Shown: positions 1-7,925 of the stretch, piece by piece
How positions within the stretch are numbered: position 1 is the first letter of the stretch
Layout of the letters: every line of letters begins with the position of its first letter
Notes under the pieces: model-generated
The model's input: the letters and a program-made list of their open reading frames with translations, nothing else
Database searches by the model: none
What the model was told of the DNA's origin: nothing
Source: a bacterium BMS3Abin06
Lineage (GTDB): Bacteria > Nitrospirota > Thermodesulfovibrionia > UBA6902
Reading direction: 5' to 3'
Assembly (NCBI GenBank): GCA_002897895.1
Contig: BDSY01000091.1
Span: 1-64,000 of the forward strand
Length of the DNA: 64,000 bases
Translations under genes and position numbers: made by a program

Positions 1-8
1 AATTTCGA

Positions 9-240
9 ACAGACAGGTCTTCCGGCTCAGGGCATTATAACTCGTTTCCGAGGCATCCTACTCACCCGCCTTCCCGGTCGTTTCGACCAGTGGCTCAGGC
101 AGTCTCAGTGTCTTTTATCTGTTTTTACCGTCAACCGATAACTGTCAACTGATAACTGCCGTTATGGGCTTTCGTTCCCATTACGGCTGCGGGGCAGCGG
201 GGGGATTTCACCCCTCTTCCTCACATCCATTCGCGCCTGC
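9..240 (-). promoter_or_regulatory. Cobalamin riboswitch R1, with expanded arm
   Basis: Read on the minus strand, this has the usual order of cobalamin-riboswitch landmarks: a GGTGAAATCCCCCCGCTGC-type core with GCCGTAATGGGAACGAAAGCCC, the B12 box GCCACTGG near 85-95, GGGTGAGTAGGATGC, and the closing GAGCCGGAAGACCTGTC. It points left, so the regulated gene lies outside the window. Compared with R3 it carries about 60 extra bases between the GAACGAAAGCCC motif and the B12 box (about 98-160). The insert contains two copies of a GATAACTGYCAACTGATAACTG-like unit. Adenosylcobalamin or a related corrinoid is the known ligand of this RNA class; whether the expanded arm still folds is not shown. Confidence 0.93.
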
Positions 241-306
241 AAAAGGAAAGTCCTTTTATACAGACTTTTAATTCAAACACATTCAATTCTTAAAAGTCAA
301 TTTGCC
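209..306 (-). repeat. Riboswitch leader block, copy 1 (copy 2 at 24728-24825)
   Basis: These 98 bases match 24728-24825 with one mismatch (position 260 is t; the other copy has a). The block covers the 5' part of the riboswitch, the whole leader upstream of it, a stem GACTTTTAA/TTAAAAGTC, and the last codons and stop of exbD. The leader probably holds the promoter, with a TTGACT box at 300-295 as a possible -35 element, but I see no strong -10 at proper spacing. Confidence 0.9.
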
Positions 307-704
307 TGTCCCTCCGTTACAATGCTGAAATTCCTGACCCCTGCAAGCCTCACCTCATCAATCACACTCACGAGGAGACCTATGCCTGCATCCCTGTCAG
401 CCTTTATCCTGAGGGAATCCTTTTCCTCTATCCCTGTTATCCCCTCTCTTACGGCCTCCTGAAGCCCTTTCAGCCCCACTTTTCTATCCATAAAAAAGAT
501 ATCTCCTCCACTCGTGATTATTATTGTTTTTATCGTCTGCTGCTCCGTGGCTGCGGTTTTTGATTCAGGAAGTCTTATCTTTACTGCCGGCTCCTGGATC
601 AGGCGGGAGGTGAGCATGAAGAAGAGCAGCAGCAGGAAGACCACATCCACCAGCGGTGCGATATTTATGTATGAATGATTATATCTTCTTCGCTCAAACT
701 CCAT
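297..704 (-). CDS. exbD: ExbD/TolR-family proton-channel subunit
   Basis: A 135-residue ExbD/TolR protein. It has a short cytoplasmic N-terminus, one membrane segment at about residues 17-33 containing the conserved Asp of the PLVDVVFLLLLFFM stretch, and a periplasmic domain. With ExbB it forms the proton-driven motor that energises TonB. Its start overlaps the end of the exbB-like gene by 11 nt, as expected for a co-translated pair. It is the last gene of the corrinoid operon; riboswitch R1 follows directly. The final codons lie inside the block duplicated at 24.8 kb. TolR is the alternative, but the tonB neighbour favours ExbD. Confidence 0.9.
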   Translation of the reverse strand: MEFERRRYNHSYINIAPLVDVVFLLLLFFMLTSRLIQEPAVKIRLPESKTAATEQQTIKTIIITSGGDIFFMDRKVGLKGLQEAVREGITGIEEKDSLRIKADRDAGIGLLVSVIDEVRLAGVRNFSIVTEGQAN

Positions 705-1239
705 CCCTGCACCTCATATACAGGCTCATGGTTATCTCTTTAAGCACAAAGGCTATCTCGTCAGCCTGTTTCTCAAGGTAATGATGTCCTACATGAATAG
801 GTATTGCCACAAGGAGCCCTGCTGCCGTGGTGATGAGCGCCTCCCAGATACCACTGGCAAGCATGGAAGGATTGACGCTTGTGCTTTTCGCTATCACCAT
901 AAACGCCTTTATCATCCCGATGACGGTTCCGGTTAGTCCAATAAGCGGGGTGATCGTTGCAATCAGCCCGAGCCAGCTCAGTCCGCGCTCTATCACCCTT
1001 ACCTGCTTTTTTGTACCGGTTATCGAGAGTTCCTGCCCGTCACAGCCATCTTCCAGCCCTTTCAGGACAGGAAGCAATATCGCAGGCCTGATCCTCAGTA
1101 GGTCGTTAACCGGCTGTTCTATCATCTTCAAAACACCTCTGTACTGGACCGCCTTGTTTATGAGTATTGCAACCCCTGCTATGGAGCATAACAGTATGGG
1201 ATACATCAGAAACCCGCCTTTTAAGAAAAAATCGATCAT
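694..1239 (-). CDS. exbB: ExbB/TolQ/MotA-family proton-channel subunit
   Basis: A 181-residue inner-membrane protein of the MotA/TolQ/ExbB family. It has a membrane segment near residues 10-30, a cytoplasmic loop, then two membrane helices with the conserved LGLIATITPLIGLTGTVIGM and ALITTAAGLLVAIP motifs of the proton path. It is shorter than E. coli ExbB, as is common for small ExbB forms. It follows tonB directly and overlaps exbD. In this operon it most likely energises the TonB-dependent receptor encoded 16 kb upstream in the same transcription unit. Confidence 0.9.
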   Translation of the reverse strand: MIDFFLKGGFLMYPILLCSIAGVAILINKAVQYRGVLKMIEQPVNDLLRIRPAILLPVLKGLEDGCDGQELSITGTKKQVRVIERGLSWLGLIATITPLIGLTGTVIGMIKAFMVIAKSTSVNPSMLASGIWEALITTAAGLLVAIPIHVGHHYLEKQADEIAFVLKEITMSLYMRCRDGV

Positions 1240-2031
1240 TTATCGCCTCCTTTCAAGAACAAATCTCACCGGCAGCAATACCTCTGACTTTACGGGTATT
1301 CCATGCCTTCTGGCAGGCAGAAATACGGACTTTCTGACTGCCTCCATTGCCTCCCTCTCAAAGCCAAAACCCGCCCTCTCCACAATCTCCACATCAACCA
1401 GCCTGCCGCTTTCATCAATTGTAAGCCTGAGCAGCACTCTGCCTTCTTTACCCCGTTTCCTCGCAACCCACGGATATTCGGGAAACACCCTCTTCAGAAA
1501 CCTCGGACCATCCGCAGAGCCGAACTCTGTTACATAGGCTTTCTCTGATGAGAGCCCACTCTGCATCGCATCCTCTTTAGCTGTACCGACTGAATCTTCC
1601 ACCGCAGATAATACACTCTGAAGCGGGCCTTGCCCGCCATCTTCAGGCTCTGTAAGCCCGGATTGTGCCTCGTCCATCTCTTCTTCTGCAGCAGGTTTTA
1701 TAATATCTGTTTCAGCCGCTGCCACCTCTTTGACCGGTTCTTTATCTGCTGCTGTTGTCTCCGGTTTCTTTTTCTGCAAAATTTTTACTTCAGGTTTTTC
1801 TTTTATTTCCACCTGTTCTATTCTCTCTTTTTTTACAACACGCACTTTTCTGACCCGGGGACTGATAGCAGGCGCAGCATTGTAACTCTCAATTTTTGAT
1901 ATCTCGATATCCCCGGTCCCTTGTTCTGAAAGAGACATAACTGTTGTTGAGAGGGGGATTGAGAGGATGAATATATGAATCAGGACAGAGATCCCCATGC
2001 CATGATTTTTTATTATCCTCTTAATTGCCAT
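1240..2031 (-). CDS. tonB: TonB energy-transducing protein
   Basis: A 263-residue TonB. It has a short cytoplasmic N-terminus, one membrane anchor at about residues 13-33, a Pro/Lys/Glu-rich spacer (about 50-150) and a C-terminal TonB domain (about 165-260) with the family pattern FPEYPWVARKRGKEGRVLLR, VDVEIVERAG and AVRKSVFLPA. The start has AAGGGTGAG a few bases ahead. It follows cbiZ by 12 bases and precedes exbB and exbD, so the operon has its own complete Ton motor rather than borrowing a general one. Its partner is probably the receptor at 17449-19461. Confidence 0.92.
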   Translation of the reverse strand: MAIKRIIKNHGMGISVLIHIFILSIPLSTTVMSLSEQGTGDIEISKIESYNAAPAISPRVRKVRVVKKERIEQVEIKEKPEVKILQKKKPETTAADKEPVKEVAAAETDIIKPAAEEEMDEAQSGLTEPEDGGQGPLQSVLSAVEDSVGTAKEDAMQSGLSSEKAYVTEFGSADGPRFLKRVFPEYPWVARKRGKEGRVLLRLTIDESGRLVDVEIVERAGFGFEREAMEAVRKSVFLPARRHGIPVKSEVLLPVRFVLERRR

Positions 2032-2043
2032 ATCTCACCCTTG

Positions 2044-3195
2044 TCAATCTTTACTCCACTTTTCCTTAAAACCGAGGGCAAATGATTTGAATATAAACCC
2101 GGTAAAGGCTTCATTCCCTGTGTCCATGCGTTCTTCTGCCAGTAATGTCCTGTAGTATGATATACGGTTGTATTTTCCGGAGACTGCGGCAGCGATCTGC
2201 GCGCCGTAGGAGCCCAGTATCTCGGGCATGCAGCTTTCGGGAAGTATCCTCCATTTTATCTTGTCCCTGAGGTGAATGATGGCTGCAACTGCTGCCACCG
2301 TGGGCGGGTCGCTGTTTATGGCATTGAAATTTTTGCAGAAAAGTTCAGCCTCTTTTTCTGAAAGACAGGTGGTGATACCTGCACTCATGGAGTCCATACT
2401 GAGCCCGAACCGTTCCAGGACAGCAAGGGTAAAGCAGCGGGACTCAGGAGTCAGTTTGTTCTGTAAAGACAGAGTCTTCTTTATTGCCTGAAGCACAGCC
2501 CTGCCGATCAGCTCGCCCAGCTTTGTGTGTTTGCCTGCCCCGCTGAGTGGAACCCCGGTACCCAGTTTTGAGGCTACCCCGATCTGGTCTGTCCCGGTTC
2601 CCGTAGCAAGACCGTCCGAGTAACGCGAGGGCACGACAAGCTCCTGAAGCGCTGCTGTCTTTGCCTCTGTAGCTGTCATCACAACACGCACCATTGCCCC
2701 CTGTGTCAATTCATGGTTGATAAAGACCATCGTGTTGATGGTTCCATGGTTTTCAATCTCACCACTATTTAATTTTTCAAATTTCCCCTCTTTCTCATAA
2801 ATAGATGCAGGGTCGCCAATCCTGCCTGCATTTGTCTCAACTCCGCCTGTGCATACTGCAACCACTTCTAAATCACGAAACTTTTCTGACACTATAGCCG
2901 CATTATTCATGTTTGCAGCAGTCCCCAGGGTTGCGCTCTTTTCAGGCGGAAGCGTATGCCGCTCACATATAAGCCTCCTGTATCCGGCCGGATCAGAGGT
3001 CATGGCCTTATGTGATTCATGGTGGTGGCCCGTGGGTTCACACGCCTGGTGGTTGTAAAGGCTCTCCAGGTCATCCCTGAGTCCGCCGTCCACCCGGCAG
3101 GTGGAGATTACCCTGTGCGGCAGGAGAAATCTTACATGGATAATTTTTTCATCACGCTGAATCTCAATCCCGTCATAGTATCGTCCGATAATCAA
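2044..3195 (-). CDS. cbiZ: Adenosylcobinamide amidohydrolase CbiZ
   Basis: A CbiZ-family protein of 383 residues when started at the TTG at 3195-3193, which has AAAAAAGGAGG five bases upstream. Reading further 5' would only translate repeat DNA. CbiZ family motifs are visible: CTGGVETNAGR (about 115-125), GTINTM (about 151-156), TATEAKTAALQ and ATGTGTDQ (about 198-204). CbiZ removes the nucleotide-loop side chain of incomplete corrinoids so that they can be rebuilt into the cell's own cobamide. The protein is longer than the bare CbiZ domain, with an N-terminal stretch of about 110 residues and a C-terminal extension after about 270 that I do not recognise. Its place between the ECF transporter genes and tonB fits salvage of imported corrinoids. 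Confidence 0.88.
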   Translation of the reverse strand: MIIGRYYDGIEIQRDEKIIHVRFLLPHRVISTCRVDGGLRDDLESLYNHQACEPTGHHHESHKAMTSDPAGYRRLICERHTLPPEKSATLGTAANMNNAAIVSEKFRDLEVVAVCTGGVETNAGRIGDPASIYEKEGKFEKLNSGEIENHGTINTMVFINHELTQGAMVRVVMTATEAKTAALQELVVPSRYSDGLATGTGTDQIGVASKLGTGVPLSGAGKHTKLGELIGRAVLQAIKKTLSLQNKLTPESRCFTLAVLERFGLSMDSMSAGITTCLSEKEAELFCKNFNAINSDPPTVAAVAAIIHLRDKIKWRILPESCMPEILGSYGAQIAAAVSGKYNRISYYRTLLAEERMDTGNEAFTGFIFKSFALGFKEKWSKD

Positions 3196-3212
3196 ATTTG
3201 CCTCCTTTTTTA

Positions 3213-3363
3213 TGTAACCGTTCACAGTTATCGGTTCACGGTTCACGGTTCACGGTTTTTGAATGCGTTATGTAACGCCTGAAGCATTTTTGAAATTGAC
3301 TTCAATCAATATCTTGAGCTCTTTTAAAAGAGTTAACTGTTAACCGGCAACCGTGAACGGTTA
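3213..3363. repeat. MITE-like inverted repeat element, copy A
   Basis: Begins GTAACCGTTCAC and ends GTGAACGGTTAT, so the ends are inverted. Inside are three to four tandem GGTTCACGGTT units and a core (TTTTTGAATGCGTTATGTAACGC, then GAAGCATTTTTGAAATTGACTTCAAT) shared with copy B at 48119-48306. It sits exactly between the ecfT stop and the cbiZ ribosome site. No coding capacity was seen. Confidence 0.8.
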
Positions 3364-3368
3364 TTTTT

Positions 3369-4265
3369 TTATAAATACAACCTGCAGATTTCATACACAC
3401 CCCTTAACCTTGATATATAAAGGATATCCCACAGATAGAGTCCGTAGAGTGTCTTCAGTAAAACCGTGCCTGCTGTGACCGAGATAACAGCAGAAAGCAA
3501 AACAGCCTCAGCAGGTGTGACCGCCCGCCTTTTTACAGTCGGGCGGCCGGCAGACGGGCTGAAGGCCCTTGACTGGATGGAGAACGACAGGATATTTGAC
3601 CTCCTGTAGCAGTTGATAAAAACAGGACGTATCAGTTTCAGCCAGTTTCCGAGTAACCTTACCGGATTGGGAGAGAGCACCCTTCCTCCCCTCATCCTCA
3701 TGGCAAGGGAGACCGTGGCAAACTCATCCATTATGGTCGGAATAAACCTGACGGCGGTTACCGTCATAAAGGCAAGCACATACGGGACCCTTAACCGCAC
3801 CATGCCTGAGAGCATCTTCCCGCTGTCAGTGCTCCAGCAGAAGACAAAGCCATAGACCATCATTGATGCAAAACGCAGTGACTGTATGGCCCCATAACGG
3901 AATCCTTCACGATAGATACTTATATCCCCTGTCCACCTGCCGATCAGGGAGGTGTCTGCATTTACAAGGTTTATGAGCACAGTCCTTGGCTCTTCAAAGT
4001 AGAAGACGGACTGGGAGAACATCGTACCCCATACCATCAGGACAACAAGAAGGAGCAGCAGCCGCACCTTGCGCCATTCTATCCGCTCAATGGCAACGAG
4101 TATCCATGACAGGAAAAAAAGTACAAGAAGAGGGGCTGTATTTTCGAGTATAACTGAATAGACGGACATGCAGAGCAGGCAGAGTATCTTGACCCGCGGG
4201 TCAAGGCGGGCAAGTACTCCGTCTCTTCCTGTTGCCTGACTGAAACCGCCGGTCCCGTAAATCAT
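3369..4265 (-). CDS. ecfT: ECF transporter transmembrane subunit EcfT (CbiQ type)
   Basis: A 298-residue EcfT/CbiQ-family membrane protein. It has several hydrophobic helices in the first 150 residues and, toward the C-terminal half, the two cytoplasmic coupling-helix motifs, visible here as AMRMRG and SIQSRAF, which bind the two ATPases. The ATG at 4265 has GGGAGG nine bases upstream; an ATG at 4274 directly abuts that site and is the alternative start. The previous gene stops at 4267. EcfT couples ATP hydrolysis to toppling of the substrate-binding S component; the ATPases are at 15768-17447 and the likely S component is the preceding gene. Confidence 0.88.
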   Translation of the reverse strand: MIYGTGGFSQATGRDGVLARLDPRVKILCLLCMSVYSVILENTAPLLVLFFLSWILVAIERIEWRKVRLLLLLVVLMVWGTMFSQSVFYFEEPRTVLINLVNADTSLIGRWTGDISIYREGFRYGAIQSLRFASMMVYGFVFCWSTDSGKMLSGMVRLRVPYVLAFMTVTAVRFIPTIMDEFATVSLAMRMRGGRVLSPNPVRLLGNWLKLIRPVFINCYRRSNILSFSIQSRAFSPSAGRPTVKRRAVTPAEAVLLSAVISVTAGTVLLKTLYGLYLWDILYISRLRGVYEICRLYL

Positions 4266-4266
4266 C

Positions 4267-6195
4267 CTATCCATCCTCCCATTTCAATCTGTCGCTGAAC
4301 CGCCAGCCTGTAAAGGTTGCCGCAGAGGTATAGATCAGGCTGTTGATCACAATGTTTAAATAGATATACCAGTCTGCAAAATAGAGCCTGAAGAGGACCA
4401 TATGCAGGTAGAGCCCTGTCAGTGTTATAAAGGCATCCGCAAGGGAGAGGCATGCTGCGAGACAGAAGACAGACCTCCTGCTCCAGCTAAACCCCTCCCC
4501 CTTACGCGTGAGCCCCGACACATAAAAGGCTGACTCCTTTGCAACAATGCCCGTGCCTGTAAAGAGTATATCCGCCAACTGGAACCCGCCGAACATGATG
4601 CCGTTCAGCATGTAACGGACAAGTGTTGCAAATGTCACTGTGCCCGGTCTGGGAAGCAGCCTCACAAGGGAGACCAGAAGGGTCCAGTAAAGCAGCGCAG
4701 AGAAAAAACCTGTAAAAAAGACGCTGAACGGTCCGGTCACTGCCGAGACAAATGCCCCGAATATACGGACAGGGACATTTGAGACCACAAAGGTCATTGC
4801 CCCGTAGAGGGAGATAATCACCAGCCACCTGACCTTCATGCCCGCCACTATTTTTTTAAACCTGAGGACAAAGACCAGTGTGGCGGTCAGACTCAGAAAT
4901 ACTGCAATAAGGGTAAATGTCCATGCCGTCAGGTTCATGGATCTGACATGGAGCGGGAACTCATATTCCGCAACAGGAGAGACCGTCCCCATCATGATAA
5001 GCTTTACCACCCTGCGGTACTCTCCTGGCAGGGGATCGGAGGTTACATAAACAGGCAGCACTACCCGTGTCTTTTCTCCGGGCAGGAGCGTGGCTGTAAC
5101 AGTGACTGCCGTGTCCTTTGTTCCGCCTGTCATTGAGTCGGGCGGTCTGAATGATTCAGGCATGATGTCACGGTCTTTATAATAGATACCGGAGCTGACG
5201 AGCAGTGCAATGCTGCCGGTCCCGGCATTCTCCAGGACAAGGCCCTGGTATGTAAAGGGATGATAGTAGTCAATATACTTTGGCTCAACTCCGAAGAAAC
5301 GACCGAGTTTTTTGAATACACCGGGCTGGATGTAGAGTGTATCTGCTGCATACTGCCGGAGGGCTATGCCCTGAATACCGACAGGCATTGATGCCTTGAC
5401 AAGCCTTATTGTATCTCCCAGTGATTCCTGTTTAACGACTTTAACCGTTACAGCCCTGCTGAAGAAAGACTCCTTACCGCCTGCTCCTTTCAGGGTGACC
5501 CGGGCATGTAAGCGATACTCCCCTTGACGCGGCATACGTATACGGAATGGCAAATAAAATCTCTCGTAAGCAACGGAAAGAGTTGTCCTGAAGTGTATGA
5601 CGGTCTCTTGTTCCCCGTAAACTATTTTTGTGTCCCGGTTTTGCGGAAAGGCCGTGACCTTTATCCCGGCGGGGATGGTGATCCTGCCTGTAATGAGGCT
5701 CTTACCCTGTTGATATGCAGTGATAATGAAGGCCGACGTCAGCTCGTTATTCTCAATCGCCGCGCTTGAGCCCCCGGTTTCCTTCTCAAATATCATGGGG
5801 GACGTCAACCCGGCCATTGAGGTGAACGGGACTGAAAACTGGATCCCGGCAGTGTAGTCATTATCCGGGGAGCTTTTTTCAATCACCATGCTTCCCTCAT
5901 CAGTGGAGACCGTAAAGGTATAATCCCTCCGGCCCTTCCACTCAAACACAAGCCATAGTTTTTCCTTTTTTATGCCGCCGGTCTGACGGGAGACAATCAG
6001 ACCCTCTCTCCCCTCTACCTTCACATGCCTGATCCTTACAGGTGAGGGGAAGGTCAGCCATACGCCGTCAGGAACAAATTCCACATCTGCGTCCCGCACG
6101 GCTCCAGGTGATGCAAGAAAGTACCATACGGTGACGCCGGTACCTGTAAGTAATATAAGAATGCTCAACATGAAAAATTTCTTGCCCTTTCTCAT
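4267..6195 (-). CDS. Membrane protein: extracytoplasmic beta domains plus ECF S-component-like C-terminus
   Basis: A 642-residue protein. It has one membrane anchor near residues 8-28, a long extracytoplasmic part (about 30-425), and a C-terminal membrane block of about six helices (about 430-635). The extracytoplasmic part looks all-beta; its last portion resembles NEW3/CARDB-type sandwich domains (LLPGEKTRVVLPVYVTSD, then LPGEYRRVVKLIM). The C-terminal block lies directly before ecfT and has the length and helix count of an ECF S component, the subunit that binds the small molecule. I infer that role from context; no S-family signature is certain. Its start overlaps the preceding stop as TGATG. 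A substrate-binding membrane domain fused to a large outer domain would be unusual for ECF systems. Confidence 0.6.
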   Translation of the reverse strand: MRKGKKFFMLSILILLTGTGVTVWYFLASPGAVRDADVEFVPDGVWLTFPSPVRIRHVKVEGREGLIVSRQTGGIKKEKLWLVFEWKGRRDYTFTVSTDEGSMVIEKSSPDNDYTAGIQFSVPFTSMAGLTSPMIFEKETGGSSAAIENNELTSAFIITAYQQGKSLITGRITIPAGIKVTAFPQNRDTKIVYGEQETVIHFRTTLSVAYERFYLPFRIRMPRQGEYRLHARVTLKGAGGKESFFSRAVTVKVVKQESLGDTIRLVKASMPVGIQGIALRQYAADTLYIQPGVFKKLGRFFGVEPKYIDYYHPFTYQGLVLENAGTGSIALLVSSGIYYKDRDIMPESFRPPDSMTGGTKDTAVTVTATLLPGEKTRVVLPVYVTSDPLPGEYRRVVKLIMMGTVSPVAEYEFPLHVRSMNLTAWTFTLIAVFLSLTATLVFVLRFKKIVAGMKVRWLVIISLYGAMTFVVSNVPVRIFGAFVSAVTGPFSVFFTGFFSALLYWTLLVSLVRLLPRPGTVTFATLVRYMLNGIMFGGFQLADILFTGTGIVAKESAFYVSGLTRKGEGFSWSRRSVFCLAACLSLADAFITLTGLYLHMVLFRLYFADWYIYLNIVINSLIYTSAATFTGWRFSDRLKWEDG

Positions 6196-7925
6196 CAGTG
6201 AATTATATGCACCCGGTACCTTCCCTTCTCCGTACCCTTTCCGTCTGTAAACGGCACCTCCACAAGCGCAATGTATCTGCCGTCTTCCGAGATATCCGCC
6301 ATAAAAAAGACAGGGCCTTCGGTAGGATAAAGATAGACCGGTTTATCCATTCCCGCTCCCTTGTTTGATGTATCAAAAAGGGTGATTCCAAAAGGTGATG
6401 TCTGACCGCCCCTGCGGGATCCGGCCATTCCCGCAAGGGCATTTACAGTAAAGAGCCACCTCTTGTCCCCCGAGAGATAAATGCCCTGCATGGAGCCGTA
6501 GGACTTCCACTTCCATCTCAGCCTGCCGTCAAAGCCGAATGCATAAAGCTGGTTGGCAGCGGGATGGGGCGCGGGTTTCCGCATCTTGCCTTTTACCGCG
6601 CCTGAGGGGATGGATGTGCCGGGCAGGACAAAGTACACCTCTTCTTTGCCGGCCTCAGCATAACTCACAGGGGATGAAACGGGTATATCTCCTATCAGTA
6701 CAGGTGTGCCGAGCTCCTTTACCCACAGGGGGCTGTTTTGCAGGAAGCCCCCGCCCTCTGTCTTTACGGCTCTCTCTGTATCAAAGAACATCCCCCTCCC
6801 GTCATTGAGCCCGATGACCGCATACCTGCCGTCTCCTGAGAGCGCAACTCCCTGCCACGCAGTCGCCCTCTCGTAATAGGGCCTCAGGGGCGGCACCTTA
6901 TACTCCCACAGGACCGCTCCGGTATCTCCGTTCAGGCAATACAGGGTGCCGTTTTCATATACGGAATCCGTCTGCTCAGGTGGACGCCATGTTGATGTCA
7001 GGAGCAGGAGCTTCCTGCCGTCATCTGATATGTCAAACCAGGTGAGGCCGTAAGGGAGCGTCCTGTCCGACGGCCATCGCCACTTTATCCTGCCAGTCCT
7101 GCCGTCAAACCGGTAGACCAGGCACCTGTAACGCCTTTTACCTTCACTGTCCCATCCATGCGTACCGACAATAACTACATCACCTCCGGGAAGCACCTTC
7201 AACCGGTAGACACCCGGAAATTTATAAATGGCATAACTGTCATTCTCTCTCTCAGGCTTTGATGTCTCTATGTCGTCAGCCAGACGGTATTTCCATATCT
7301 CCCTGCCTGTCATTGCATCAAGACAGTAGATATACCCGTCAGGCGACTGCTCCCCCACATAGAGCACTCTTTGTCCACCTATCTCTCCCCATCCGATACG
7401 CTTCACCGTTCCCTCGGCTATCTTCCGTGAATAAACGACCTTTCCCGTCCTAACCTCCACCACCCGGAGGTAACCATGGGAACTGCCTATTGCAAGGTAT
7501 TTATTGTCTCCCGAGAATTTCACAAAGGTGTCAGGGGCAGTCCCCTGGTCAATGCTGAAGGGTATGACATTTTCGAGTTCCACCCTCTGAAGCAGCATTG
7601 GCGATGGCTTAAGCGGCGCAGTGACCCTGCTTGTAAACCGTGTATCTTTGTTGCGGACCTCCACGCTGTATTTCTTGCCCGGACTCCATTCAAGGGGAAG
7701 GAGCAGTTTTTTGCCGGCAAAAAGGAGTGCTCCTTCGTCCTCTCCGCCCCTCTGCCACCTAAAAACCCTTGCCCCTTCTGAACGGACCGTAACCGTTGTA
7801 ATGCCGGGCAGCTCAACTGCCAGGCCGTCGCGGACAAAATATACCCGGGGGCCGGGCTCGTTGCCGGAGCAGCCGCTCATGAAAGCCGCAAACAGGAATA
7901 TCAGCAGGAAGAGTCCTCCCCTCAT
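6195..7925 (-). CDS. Beta-propeller (PQQ/WD40-like repeat) lipoprotein
   Basis: A 576-residue exported lipoprotein. The N-terminus is a signal peptide ending in the lipobox FMSGC (Cys at about 19). The rest consists of repeats typical of PQQ-like propellers: DNKYLAIGSSHGYLRVVEVRTGKVVYSR, YCLDAMTGREIWKYR, YRFDGRTGRIKWRW and YCLNGDTGAVLWEY. Such propellers usually bind ligands or partner proteins at a surface site. No catalytic residues are recognised. Its ATG overlaps the stop of the CobN-like gene (ATGA). The operon has no BtuF-type binding protein, so this protein is a candidate for the periplasmic handling step. That is inference from position only. Confidence 0.78.
   Translation of the reverse strand: MRGGLFLLIFLFAAFMSGCSGNEPGPRVYFVRDGLAVELPGITTVTVRSEGARVFRWQRGGEDEGALLFAGKKLLLPLEWSPGKKYSVEVRNKDTRFTSRVTAPLKPSPMLLQRVELENVIPFSIDQGTAPDTFVKFSGDNKYLAIGSSHGYLRVVEVRTGKVVYSRKIAEGTVKRIGWGEIGGQRVLYVGEQSPDGYIYCLDAMTGREIWKYRLADDIETSKPERENDSYAIYKFPGVYRLKVLPGGDVVIVGTHGWDSEGKRRYRCLVYRFDGRTGRIKWRWPSDRTLPYGLTWFDISDDGRKLLLLTSTWRPPEQTDSVYENGTLYCLNGDTGAVLWEYKVPPLRPYYERATAWQGVALSGDGRYAVIGLNDGRGMFFDTERAVKTEGGGFLQNSPLWVKELGTPVLIGDIPVSSPVSYAEAGKEEVYFVLPGTSIPSGAVKGKMRKPAPHPAANQLYAFGFDGRLRWKWKSYGSMQGIYLSGDKRWLFTVNALAGMAGSRRGGQTSPFGITLFDTSNKGAGMDKPVYLYPTEGPVFFMADISEDGRYIALVEVPFTDGKGTEKGRYRVHIIH

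Noticed and set aside
3196-3246. Longer N-terminus for CbiZ
   Set aside because: The extra codons are translated repeat DNA (GTGAACCG units); the TTG at 3195 has a strong ribosome site.
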